This document shows positions 1 through 11,006 of a stretch of 64,000 nt of DNA, piece by piece. Origin of the DNA: Avena insularis (Eukaryota; Streptophyta; Magnoliopsida; Poales; Poaceae); NCBI GenBank assembly GCA_023614405.1, contig CM042694.1, positions 358,188,975-358,252,974 of the forward strand, written 5' to 3'. A program made the position numbers and the translations under genes. A model generated the notes under the pieces. It worked only from the letters and a program-made list of their open reading frames with translations. It was not told the origin of the DNA and did not search any database. Numbering within the stretch: position 1 is the first letter of the stretch; every line of letters begins with the position of its first letter.

Positions 1-739
1 CACGCAGCCGTGACCACGAACGGTAGTCTGCAATCTACTAATTCCCAATGGAACAACAGATCACACTCAATTATAGTTGGTAGATTCGAACACAGGGTAA
101 TTCCAGAGGTTCTATGAAAGAAACAACTCCAAAATATTTTAACGTGGTCTAAACCCTAACTTGTGACGGCTACAGAGGTTTATATGAGGGTCAAGCGTCC
201 TCCCTCTAAACGGGCCTAAAAACAGCCATAACTTGGCCCAAACTGACTCGGTTCGACTCAAACTGATACATACCGACCCATATATGGGTTCGGCCTTATT
301 GGCACGCAGTCCAAACGTCGTGGAACACCTCAAACATGTAATTCTGGGTGCGCCATCTCTCTCTCTTGCTCATACGTGATTTCCTCATTGCCTCCTAGTG
401 CGCATGCCTCCCGCTCCTCCCTCGCGCACTTGTTGATATTGGAAATCAGCGCTTGTCCTTCTTGCTGCAACTCTCCTCCTCCTCGCGCAACGCTTGTGTT
501 ATCGATAAACTTGATCATACAAAGATGCATAGACTTAGGTAGTATAAAGTTCTCATTAAGTAAAACATCAGGTTCAATTAGGAATGAATTCACCTGATAG
601 TCATTATTGATTTGACTCAATATTTCCTTCCAGTTTAGGCAATCAGAATCATCATAATCCCTGTATATATCCTCATCATCAAGAATATGACCCTCCAAGA
701 GATAGAAGAAAACAAGTTGCTTTGCCAACAATTGGATGC
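1..739 (-). other. LTR-like, minus-strand stretch with one unassigned ORF
   Basis: Read on the minus strand, this stretch has a TATA-like box (CATATAAACC) followed by TAGCCGTCAC and AGGGTTTAGAC. The LTRs of element C have the same order (TTAAATA, TAGCCGTCAC, TTTAGACT), so a related Gypsy LTR in minus orientation is likely. An open minus frame of 133 codons (330-731) covers the part next to element B. I do not recognise its product: it is acidic near its start and has no pol motif. Both ends of the unit are unclear because the window begins inside it. LTR assignment is inference. Confidence 0.3.
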
Positions 740-1693
740 AACAGCAAAGATGGCATTAAGGACCAATAGTTCCTATACGAGTGCCACCACCACAATGGCA
801 CCCAAAGTACAAGACGGCGACAAGGTAGAGAATAGTGAGCATGGGAATTTCCTTTCACCAATGGAGGCGCATGGACTTGAGAGAATCGAGCATATCCCTA
901 TATGCTTGAGTGATGATGTGGTACCAATCCCATGTGAGTGTGAGAGCCACTTAGGCCACTTGAGTGAAAGCAAGAGTGAGATGAGTGACTCCACCATACG
1001 TGAGATTGAGTGCTTCCATTTGGAGGGCATGAGTGATACACCGAGTGAGTTGAGAGTGGTAGTTGATAGGTCATGTGAGGCCACTTTGATATCTAACGAC
1101 TTACCCTCTACCTCTAGTGTGTTTTCTTATGATGTGGTAGGTTCCGTGGATCAAGAAACGCCAAGCTTGGAGATGATGATGCCTCCGACCGAGAAGACAT
1201 ACATGGTGGATGAAGATGATGCCATCCCCATATTGGATGAAGAAGTCGCCCACATGGAGGCCAATACTACCACAACACCCACTTCATATGAGAGGTATGA
1301 ACAAGGCAAGAATACGGGTGTTGATGATGCCATGATCCCACTAGTGGACATGATGACTTGTGATGATTGGCATGCTATGGATGATGTTTGTGATATCACA
1401 TATGCTTCATTGATATTTCAATGTGATACTTTATTAATGTTGAGCATGTGAAATTATTTGATTGTGATGATGTTGCCATAGACATGCCATGCTCTAAACA
1501 TTAGATGTATGATATCATTGCTTGCACTTTGATGAACAATTGCTCTTTCCAATGTTTTGCTTGTAATGATAATCAAAATGGTACCCCTCGGACCATGCTT
1601 TGTCATGGATGTTTTACAATTTCTCCCGTTGCTAGCAATAATATGGATGATTGCTATTTCACTTGTTTTTCTTGCAACAATGATTCTCATATG
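687..1693 (+). pseudogene. Element B, 3' internal region (left part)
   Basis: An open frame of 254 codons (687-1451) and later frames rich in Asp, Met, Cys and His run up to the insertion point of element C. The composition resembles the poorly conserved region that many Pooideae Gypsy elements carry between pol and the 3' LTR. That resemblance is from memory, not a search. The sequence stops at GTTTC (1694-1698) and resumes at 9388, so C inserted into it. No gag, protease, RT or integrase motif is visible. Product function is unknown. Confidence 0.45.
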
Positions 1694-1698
1694 GTTTC

Positions 1699-2555
1699 TA
1701 ATAGGGAAAAGGTGTCTGGTCTTTCGATGGGATAGTGATAATCGATTTGGGTGGATTTTGGGCTTGACGATCTGACTACACGTGTGGCCACAAGCTCTAA
1801 TGCAATCGCTAGTCCAATCTCCTGGAGGTTACCGATCTTGCAGAAGCACGATCAGCCTACCAGCGAGGGTCTTAATTCCTACCTGAAATCGAGAACAAGT
1901 AAGAACTAATATTGCAATCAAGATATTGCGAATAAAGATGAAAGCTTCGTTGAATATGTAGGGATCTTGAATAGGTGCGATGTCCAGGAGGACTCGGTGA
2001 CACTCAACTCTTGGGAAAGTTGCAATGATGGCTAACTTTGTCTAAACAAAATCTGAGTCTAAAGTGACGGCTATGGGGGTATTTAAGGAGGAAAAAGGTG
2101 GGGTTTCGGTCAGCCATAGGTATGGTGGCCGAATCCAACCCTAGAAGCCCTTTCCCCTCAAATACGGACTCTAAAAAGTGGCTATTAAAAATCCCACGAA
2201 AATAACATGGGCATGGCCCAAAATAAAGGTGACGTAGCACCAAATTAAGCTATGGACGAATCTATGAAGTAACATTCTTGAATATTTCGTCCAAGCCTTG
2301 AATATTTATTATGGTGGCTTCAAAGTTCAATGCATGATCATGCTCCAATTCTTGTCCCTCTCGTCCATGCTAGGTCCATCATTCCTAAGAGTAACAAACA
2401 CATCCGATTTAGGCAGCATCATATTCTCATGTATATGAGTAATTGTTCCAAGAAATGAAAGTACAAATTGCTTGGCACGAGCTCGAGTGATAGGTCCTTG
2501 TATTTGTGTAGCTCTAGGTACAACGGTTGTATCAATAGATGGGATGCCCACATCA
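1699..2555 (-). repeat. Element C 3' LTR
   Basis: This copy matches 8459-9382 along its whole length apart from point changes and one missing block of about 53 bp near 2314, present in the other copy around 9093-9146. It ends CACATCA. On the minus strand the LTR starts TGATGTGGGC, directly after a purine-rich AAGAAGGGCAGCA that should be the polypurine tract. The first 100 bp or so of the LTR still read as the end of pol, including the TRARAK motif near 2485-2505. Confidence 0.85.
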
Positions 2556-3841
2556 TGCTGCCCTTCTTGAATTGAAGTCATCCTCGATGTAATCTCATCT
2601 TCCTCACCAAAGTAAGGCTTCAAATCTACAATGTTAAATGTAGGACTAACCGTACAAAATCTGCAGGTAGCTCAAGTTTATATGCATTATCATTTATTTT
2701 CTCTAACACCTTAAAAGGACCAGCATCACGTGGCATTAACTTAGACTTGCGCAAATCAGGAAAACGATGTTTGCACAAATGCAACCAAACAAGATCACCA
2801 ACATCAAACACAACATGCTTTCTCCCTCTATCCCCAACAAGTTTATACTTAGCATTCATGCGGTCTATGTTGTCTTTAGTAGTCTCATGTAATTTTAATA
2901 TCATTTTAGCATGTTGTATAGCATCCAAATTATTTTGCACCAAAGAAGGTAATGGCGATAAATCAATAGGTGCACGAGGAACAAAGCCATACACAATCTC
3001 AAATGGACACATCTTTTTGGTAGAATGCAGTGAACGATTATAAGCAAATTCAATATTAGGTAAAAACTCTTCCCACATCTTTAAGTTCTTCTTTAAAACA
3101 TCTCGCAACATAGTAGACAAAGTTATATTGACTACTTCAGTTTGTCCATCAGTTTGGGGATGACATGTAGTACTAAACAACAATTTCTTCCCCAACTTAG
3201 CCCATAAACATCTCCAAAAGTGGCTAAGAAAACAATAGTATTTGGCACACCATGCAAACGAACAATTTCATGAAAGAACAAATCAGCAATATGCGCATCA
3301 TCATCAGTTTTGTGACAAGGATAAAGTGTGCCATCTTAGAGAATCGATCCACAACAACGAAAATGCTATCCCTCCCCTTCTGTGTACGAGGCAATCCCAA
3401 AACAAAGTCCATAGAAATATCCTCCCAAGGGACACTAGGAACAGGAAGAGGCATATATAAACCATGTGGATTAAGGCGAGACTTAGCTTTTTGACAAGTA
3501 GTGCAACATGCCACGAATCTCTCAACATCTCGATGCATGCGTGGCCAAAAGAAGTGTGCACCAAGAACATCCTCCGTCTTCTCTACACCAAAGTGACCCA
3601 TCAGTCCTCCTCCATGCTCCTCCTCTAACAACAAAAGACGAACGGAACTATCAGGGATGCATAATTTGTTAGCGCGGAACACAAATCCATCATTGAAGAT
3701 GAATTTGTTCCATGTTCTACCATATCTACAATTCTGCAACACATCTTTAAATTCAACATCATGCACATATTGTTCCTTAATAGTTTCCAATCCAGATATT
3801 TTGAAGTCAAGTTGAGATAACAAAGTATAATGGCGCGACAA
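2556..3841 (-). pseudogene. Element C integrase (decayed)
   Basis: The minus frame 3841-3224 carries the HHCC zinc-binding domain (GHFGVEKT, then [10 protein letters not shown]) and the start of the catalytic core ([12 protein letters not shown], first Asp). The frame 3195-2626 carries the rest of the core, with [12 protein letters not shown] holding the catalytic Glu, and the C-terminal domain. Between them, near 3195-3240, the reading goes from HGVPNTIV straight to the sequence after the second catalytic Asp. The SDRD-type motif expected there is absent and the frame shifts. The enzyme would insert element cDNA into the genome, but this copy cannot be active. Confidence 0.8.
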
Positions 3842-5067
3842 AGCATCAGCAATAACATTATCTTTACCATTTTGTGTTTAATAACATAAGGAAAAGACTC
3901 AATATATTCAACCCACTTTGCATGGCAATGATTCAACTTAGCTTGACTACGAATATGCTTCAAAGATTCATGATCAGAATGTATAAAAAATTCTTTAAGC
4001 CATTAATAATGTTGCCAAGTTTCTAACATCTGAACTAGCGCATATAATTCTTTATCATAAGTAGAATAGTTCAGACAAGCCCCACTCATTTTATCACTAA
4101 AATATGCAATAGTTTGCCCTCCTGTAATAACACACCTCCCAAACCAATCCCACTAGCATCACATTCAAGCTCAAAGGTCTTTGTAAAATCAAGAAGTTGG
4201 AGTAATGGAGCATGTGTTAACTTATCTTTCAATATCATGAAGGCTTGTTGTTGTGCATCACCCCAAACAAAGGGCACATCCTTCTTGGTAAGTTGATTCA
4301 GCGGCGCAGAAATTGATCCAAAATCTTTGATAAAACACCTATAAAACCAGCAAGGCCAAGAAAACTCCTCACTTGTGTGACCATCTTGGGCAGCGGCCAA
4401 TTCTCAATTGCTTCAATCTTGGCTGGATCCACTTCAATACCCTGTAATGTAACAACATAGCCAAGAAATGCAACTCGATCGGTGCAAAAGGTGCACTTAT
4501 CAAGATTACCAAACAAACATGCATCATGTAAAGCATTGAAAACAGCACGCAAATGTTCCAAATGATCCTCTAAAGATTTGCCATCAATCAGAATATCATC
4601 AAAGTAGACTACCATAAAACGTCCAATGAAAGCACGTAAAACTTCATTCATTAATCTCGTGAAAGTGTTGGGTGCATTATTTAAACAAAACAACATTCTA
4701 ACCACTCATATAAACCAAACTTAGTTTTAAATGTTGTTTTGCATTCATCTCCCAATTTCATACGAATCTGGTGGTAACCACTACGCAAATCAACTTTAGA
4801 AAACATGGTAGAGCCACTCAATTCATCAAGCATGTCATCTAAACATGGAATAGGATGACGATAACGAATAGTAATATTATTGATAGCTCTACAATGTACA
4901 CATGCGTGAAGAACCATGTTTCTTGGGTACCAAAATAATAGGAACAGCACAAGGGCGAAGGCACTCACGAATGTGATCTCTGTCAAGTAGTTCCTAAATT
5001 TGGCGTTGTATCTCCTTTGTCTCCTTAGGATTGGTTTTATATGGCACACGGTTGGGCAACGTGGCAC
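3842..5067 (-). pseudogene. Element C reverse transcriptase and RNase H (decayed)
   Basis: Minus frames 5067-4681 and 4705-4298 hold the RT core: [15 protein letters not shown] with a catalytic Asp, then VYFDDILI at about 4595-4606 with the paired Asp residues. The thumb and connection region (FLGYVVTLQGIEVDP) follows. RNase H begins in the frame 4400-4086 ([16 protein letters not shown]) and continues in a further shifted frame to about 3850. At least three frameshifts break what should be one polyprotein. The function would be copying element RNA into DNA in the virus-like particle. Confidence 0.8.
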
Positions 5068-5194
5068 GAGGAATTAAATCAATTTGGTGCTCAATTCCTC
5101 TAATAGGAGGTAGTCCCGATAGCATCTTAGCAGGAAAAACGTCCTCATATTCCTACAAAAGGTTAGCAATAACAGGTAGCAAAGGAGGCATATC

Positions 5195-5731
5195 CTAAAA
5201 TGAAAACAAAACATCTTTGCAGACAATTGCATAATATTGAATATTGTCCACATTTAGTTCAGCAATATCAATTTTATTTGCAAGCATACATGGACCCTTC
5301 AAACGAATTTCAGTAGGATGTTTAGAACCAGATTTAGTGGTCTTTGGTGGTACAAAATCTTCAGCAACAATCTGATTCTCACTTTTGTGTTTCTCCTCAG
5401 TTTTAGCTCTACTAGCTCTAGCAAGATCATCTTTTAAAATTTGTTCAGGAGTCATAGGTTTGAGACCAATTTTCTTCCCATCATGCATAAGAGAATAGTG
5501 ATTAGTTTTACCATTATGAATAGATTCTCTATCAAATTGCCAAGGTCTACCAAGTAACATAGAACAAGCTTGCATGGGCACAACATCACAATCAACAAAA
5601 TCAGAATATGTACCAATAGTAAAATGCACGCGTATCGTTCTTTTTACCTTAATCTTACGAGAACTCTCAAACCATTGGATGTAATATGAATGTGTGCGTT
5701 GTCTTGTTGGGAGAGCAAAATTCTCTACCAT
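5195..5731 (-). pseudogene. Element C protease region and linker
   Basis: The 178-codon minus frame covers the second half of the retropepsin domain. It shows FTIGTYSDFVDCDVVPM and the hydrophobic LLGRPWQFD near its end, as in the A-family protease. The catalytic DGG segment expected upstream is not intact in this frame and is probably in 5731-5900, in another frame. The linker to RT follows (PEQILKDDLARA). The role would be cleaving the Gag-Pol polyprotein. Confidence 0.65.
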
Positions 5732-6028
5732 GTCAACACTAGCCAGATTGTTACAACTCCCTCCATCAATAATGATCCATATAGATCTTTCTTTGACAAT
5801 GCCTCGTGTTTGGAACAGGTTGTGGCATTGATCATGATCAGCTTTTGCTCAATTGCACTCTCAACACATGCTGTGCAACTAAGCTCTTGTATTGATCAGC
5901 AGTTTTAGCTCCCATTACCTCCATCTCTTCTTCAGAATCAGAAGTATCCCCATCACATGGAACAATAAGAGCTAATGTATCTTCATCAAAATCACTTGCT
6001 TAATCATATTCACCATCATCACGCACCA

Positions 6029-7328
6029 TCATAACACGCTGTGTTGTGCACATCCGCTCAATATGACCATATCCCCAGCATTTGCGGCATTGTATATCCT
6101 TCGTCTTTCCTGTGGACGCCATCGAAGAAGAACTATAAGCAGGGCCATTAGATGATGGCGATGGAGTAGCCGAAGGTGTTCTTGATGAAGGTGTGGTGGC
6201 TTTGGACGTGGTAGGTGCTGATGGCGTACCACGCGAAGAAGGCGCTGATTGTCGGGACGTACATGACGATGTGCGACCTGCAAAACTGTTAAGCCTTCTC
6301 CATGGTGGTTGATGATCCTACACTTCACGTTTAGCTTTGCAAGAAAGATGAAACAAACAAGTAATCGTACGATATTCTTTATAGTCTAAGATGTATTGGA
6401 TCTCCTTATTTAAACCAAGAAAGAAAGGAGCCATCATATGTTCCGTATTTTCAACAATACCAACACGAACCATCCTAGTTTGTAATTCCAGATAATATTC
6501 TTCTAGAATTTTTTTGCCTTGTTCTAAACGAGTCATTTTCTTTAGCAAATCTAGTTGATAAATTGGTGGTACAAAACAAACTCGCATGTCAGTTTTTAAA
6601 GCAATCCAAGTATTAGGAATATTAGCATGATTGACGCGACACTATTCATACCACCGAAGTGAAGCAAAATCTGTAAACTCGCAAGTAGTAGAACTAACAC
6701 ACATATTATCAGGATATCTTAAACATGCAAAACGTTGATCTACTTCCAATTCCCATGTAAGATATGCATCAGGATTATATCTACCATCAAAAGGTGGAAT
6801 GTTTAGCTTAAGCTTAGAAACATGATCATCATTACGTACCGGTGGTCGAGGTTGTTCGACATACTCGTCGAACTCATCCTCATCTTCATATTCGTACTCA
6901 CCATCCTCTTCATATCCCACGAAAGCGTCAGCTGTGGTAGCGTTAGTAGCCGTTGGTGCAGCAGCTTCGGTGGTGGGAGCAGGAGGTGGTACAACTGCAG
7001 CAGGAGAAGATGAACCAACAGTGCCATGATCCATGTGTGGGAGGTGTCGTGCAATCCCCACGTGGTCGGGTAGACGCCGTTAAGGACATGGCGCTGCAGC
7101 AGGTGCAGTTGCGGTTTACCTGTTGAGGACCTCCTGAAACTTGGCATCGAGCTTGTCGTTGATGGATTTCTCTAGTCCTTCGATCTTGTCAATGGTTTCA
7201 TTGAGCTTGACGTCAATATCCTCCAGTCTTGTATCAATGTCTTGCGCACGCCCTACCAACAGCTTGGTGAAGTGAGCATGCATCTCTTCATTCGTCATGT
7301 TTGCCGGTTCAAGAGGTATATCTGCCAT
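6029..7328 (-). pseudogene. Element C gag (decayed)
   Basis: The likely start is the ATG at 7328 (MADIPLEPANMTNEEMHAHF), which opens a helical, coiled-coil-like segment (7328-7116). An acidic, Pro/Ala-rich linker follows (7061-6800). Then comes the capsid domain: LNIPPFDGRYNPDAYLTWEL at about 6820-6760, and EQGKKILEEYYLELQTRM in 6587-6318. The last frame (6328-6029) is out of register. The frame change near 7100 and an interruption near 6600-6640 show several indels. Gag would form the particle that packages element RNA. Confidence 0.7.
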
Positions 7329-8458
7329 GGTTAGTCCTTAAAAGCATAGGTGTATATGCCTACGAGTACGGAAATATGGTGAAAACACGCGTAATCCGTC
7401 AAGAAATACACAAAGCTCTTATAAGTTCTTACCAAATAGTAGGAAAAATATGATGTGCAACCGCAATGACCAGTGGTTCCAGAGATTGAACCGAGCGACT
7501 ACCAAGGATCGACACAACGCACATGGAGAAATCTGTGGAGCTCTGCGAAAGCTTAGTAAAGGGGTTAGCAATTATCAAAACAGCAATGCAAAGTTGAAAA
7601 TATGCTCAACGATGGTACTGTGCTGGTCCTAGGCTAGACCGTACTAGAGACGCGAGCCTAGAGCACTAACGATGTCACGACGCGGCAGAACAAGCAATGG
7701 TGTGATAATATAGCACCCTGAAAAGCGAACCGAGATGTCCAAAATCACTATGATGGTGAGTGTCTAGAATTGATCTGCGGTGTCTAAAAACAGCATAACC
7801 CTTAAATATTTTGTCACCATGCCCTGGAAAGCGCGTAGGTGCCAAGAACTGTCGCTATAACAGCGGATGGAGCAAAGTGATCCCCAAGTCCCAAAACTAG
7901 TAAAGCCAGAAAATTTTGTTGTATTTTTTTGCTCTCCTTGACTGGCGGCCGGAACTTTAACCCACAGAATTAGATTACAGCACGAAATCAATATGGAAGG
8001 AAACAAAACTAACAAGGAAATAACAACTCTACTCGGACTCGTGCCACGGCAGGAAACTGATCGGATCCATGTCGCGGTAGGAAGGCGGTGGCGGAGTCTA
8101 GGGTTTATGGTGGCAGTAGTGTATGGCGACAGAATACGGCGGTGGGTATATGGCAATGGCAGAATATGGTGGTGAAGGTATGGCGGTGATCGGCGATCGT
8201 GGCGGCGGTGACTAATGTGACCAGAACTCGAAACTCTACGGGACGAGACACTAAGACCAGCAACTCGACATGACGATGCAGGCACAAATTCAACAATGCA
8301 AAAACTGAAAAGACAATGCAAGGCGAAGATTGGTGATGGGATAGATCTAATATCTAATTGTGTTTTTTGCTTTTACGTGGGTTATAGGAAAAATAAATCT
8401 ACCCTAGGAAAATCTGTAAAATCTCACCGAGCAACCTGAAATCTGATACAGTACCACT
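7329..8458 (-). other. Element C 5' leader with degenerate PBS
   Basis: This is non-coding sequence between the 5' LTR and gag. The minus-strand sequence next to the LTR (8456-8442) reads TGGTACTGTATCAGA, close to the tRNA-iMet primer-binding pattern TGGTATCAGA but with three extra bases. No long ORF is credible here. A GC-rich stretch (8040-8230) contains clustered GGCGG and GGTGG runs. Confidence 0.5.
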
Positions 8459-9382
8459 TGATAAGGCAAAGGTGTCCGATCTTTTGATGAGATGGTGATA
8501 GTCGATTTGGGTGGAGTTCGGGCTTGATGATCCAACTACACGTGCGAGCACAAGCGCCAGTGCAATCGCTAGGCCAATCTCCTGGAGGTTACCGATCTTG
8601 CAAAATCACGATCAGCCTGACCAACGAGGGTCTTAATTCCTACCTGAAATCAAGAACAAGTAAGAACTAATATTGCAATCAGGATATTGCGAATAAAGAT
8701 GAAAGCTTTATTGAATATGGTGGGATCCTGAATAGGTGCAAAGTCTAGGAGGTCTCGGCAACACCCAATTCTTGGCAAAGATGAATGGTGTCTAACTTTT
8801 AGTCTAAACAAAATTCGAGTCTAAAGTGACGGCTATGGGTGGTATTTAAGGAGGAAAAAGGTGGGGTGTCGTCCAGCCATAGGTATGGTGGCTGAATCGG
8901 CCCCTAGAAGCCCTTTTCCCCTCAAATACAGACTCTAAAAAGTGGCTATTAAAAATCCTATGAAAATAACATGGACCTAGCCCAAAATAAAGGTGATGCA
9001 GCACCAAATTAAGCTATGTATGAATCTATGAAGTAATATTCTTGAATATTTCTTCCAAGCCTTCAATCTTTATTATGGTGGCTTCAAAGTTCTGAAATAT
9101 CCACTTGTGGCGTCCTCTTCAATCCTCATATGTCTTCTTCCATCTCCATGCATGATTATGCTCCAATGCTTGTCCCTCTCGTCCATGCTATGTCCATCAT
9201 TTCTAAGAGTAACAAACACATCTGATTTAGGCATCATCATACTCTCATCTGTATGAGTAATAGTTCCAAGAAATGAAAGTACCTAATAGTTAAGTTGCTT
9301 GGAACAAGCTCGAGTGGTAGGTCCTTGTATTTATGTAGCTGTAGATACAACGGTTGTATCAATAGATTGGATGTTCACATCA
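8459..9382 (-). repeat. Element C 5' LTR
   Basis: This direct repeat of 1699-2555 starts TGATAAGGC and ends CACATCA, with TSD GTTTC immediately after. It is the longer LTR copy (about 924 bp). On the minus strand a TTAAATA box near 8846-8852 precedes TAGCCGTCAC and is the probable promoter. Confidence 0.85.
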
Positions 9383-9387
9383 GTTTC

Positions 9388-10018
9388 TATTGATATGGCC
9401 CGCATAGCTTTATCAAATTTTGGAGATTTTGATGATTGCCATGATAAGCATGTTCCCCACTCGCATACTCACCATGCACATAAATTACACTTGATTGACA
9501 CTCATGGTGATGTGCACAAGAAGAGATACGTAATGATGGATGATGTGTTTATCTACCATACAAACACGTTCTTTCTTTTATCTATGATGTGTGTCGGTAC
9601 CCGCACGAGAATGTCAACCTCGGTTGAGCACGAGTTGACAAAAAGAGCTCTAGAGAGCATCACACACGTACAATTGATTACACGTCAACATCTATGGACA
9701 ATAAGTTGACAAGACGAACCGTAGAGAGATACCTATGGCTGCCCTTCAACGAGCCATCTCTAGATCCTAAGGTGACTTCCTTCTACTTGAGGACTCATGC
9801 TATAATATTCATGAATTGGCTACTCTTTGAGTGTTTCTTCGCTTTTGTTGTGAGCTTTGTAGGCTTCATGGAAAGTGAAGGAACATTGAAGTGTTGTCAA
9901 TTCAATCTTCCCGAGGACGACTATATGATGAATCCCAGGATCAAGAAGGTCTCTCGACATCTTCTACTTGGTGATGAGCGTGTAGAGTCAAGGACGACTC
10001 TTTTTGAAGGAGGGGAGA
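9388..10018 (+). pseudogene. Element B, 3' internal region (right part) and PPT
   Basis: Plus frames 9388-9709 and 9694-10026 continue the His/Asp/Met-rich 3' region of element B after the C insertion; a frameshift separates them near 9700. Within it TRTRMSTSVEHELTKRALES reads openly, a stretch I associate with Pooideae Gypsy 3' regions. The segment ends in GAAGGAGGGGAGA (10006-10018), a good polypurine tract directly before the LTR start TGACGTAG. The tract would prime plus-strand synthesis. Confidence 0.55.
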
Positions 10019-11006
10019 TGACGTAGCCCGATCTTCGGTTGTTACCACATCATGGTCTCCAATTTAAGCCAAGTCGTCATGGATTCCAAAGGTGAATCTG
10101 TTCCTCTATGAGAGCCCACTTCCTACCCTCTTGAATGGTATACTACTTCATACTCCGTCCCATATTCATGATAGGTTCATACCGACAAGTACGGAGGCAA
10201 GGGAGGAAGCCCAGAGTACCAGGCCCGACAAGATGGAGGCTTGGAAGAGAAGACGGAAGAAGCTGAAGTTGACACACCGGAGTCTCTTGACCGACAGACA
10301 TGAGTCTCTAAACCGACACCCTGGAATCTCCGGCTGACCTCCGGACCAGCCCCCGGAATGAGGCTAGGGACAATCTGACTGCCACTCCGGAGACAAACCG
10401 GAGTCTCCGGACCGCACACACACCGGAGTCTCCGGCCTGAGCGAATGGGCCTGCACGCTGCCAGCTGGGCATTTGGCCCATGTACCCCTTATTCCGCACC
10501 AAACCCTAGTTTTATGCCCAAACTACCCCTGAACTTATGGCTGGCCTATAAATAGAGCCCCATCCCCTCATATATCCCTTAGGCATAGATGATAGACTAA
10601 ATACACCCCTTGTGGAATCTCTAGTTTTCCCTAATCCGCTTACCAAAGGGGACTGACTATCGTCACCACCTCATTGGAGTTTGCATCGCGCCTCCCTCAT
10701 TGTACAAGGCTTGCGTTTGCGAGTGCATGAGCGTAGTTGTCAAGATCCTCTACAAGGTGTTCTTCCCTCTCCACTTGGGATTGAAGGAGTACATTGACCA
10801 ATATTTCCTTGTGAGGATTCTATCGGACTGATGGCCACCAGCGGGAGCAATCAGCCTTGTATCGTGTGAGTTTTGCGTGTGTTCATCGTGTTCTTTGCGA
10901 GGTGTGCGTCCGCTTCCGCTACCTTCTACACTTTCTCCTCGCTTTCCCATCGATTTGACCACGAGATCCATGAAGATCGGGCCACCCACGAGGTCACGCC
11001 TTATCA
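10019..11006 (+). repeat. Element B 3' LTR
   Basis: It starts TGACGTAG after the polypurine tract and ends near CCTTATCA. It is homologous in layout to the A-family LTRs: a region of CCGGAGTCTCCGG palindromes (10398-10410 and 10423-10435), GGCCCATGTACCCCTTA, a TATA box (TATAAATA, 10557-10564), CACCCCTTGTGGA, and a distal block ending GATCGGGCCACCC. A and B are therefore related families. The end point was set by comparison with A and is good to a few bases. The 5' part of B lies outside the window. Confidence 0.7.

Larger units (their letters stand above)
1699..9382 (-). mobile_element. Gypsy element C, near full length, decayed
   Basis: This is a Ty3/Gypsy LTR retrotransposon of about 7.7 kb, read on the minus strand, with gag, protease, RT, RNase H and integrase in that order. 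Two direct LTRs bound it (1699-2555 and 8459-9382). The 5-bp duplication GTTTC sits directly outside both ends (1694-1698 and 9383-9387). The outer ends are TA (a mutated TG) and CA. It splits element B. Frameshifts, stops and a lost integrase segment make it non-functional. Boundaries are well supported by LTR alignment plus the TSD. Confidence 0.85.

Noticed and set aside
8459..9382. Second, tandem C-type element because the right copy seemed to contain LTR plus pol 3' end
   Set aside because: The left copy shows that the same pol-tail stretch lies inside the LTR, and the GTTTC duplication sits right outside 9382. It is one element with LTRs that include the pol tail.
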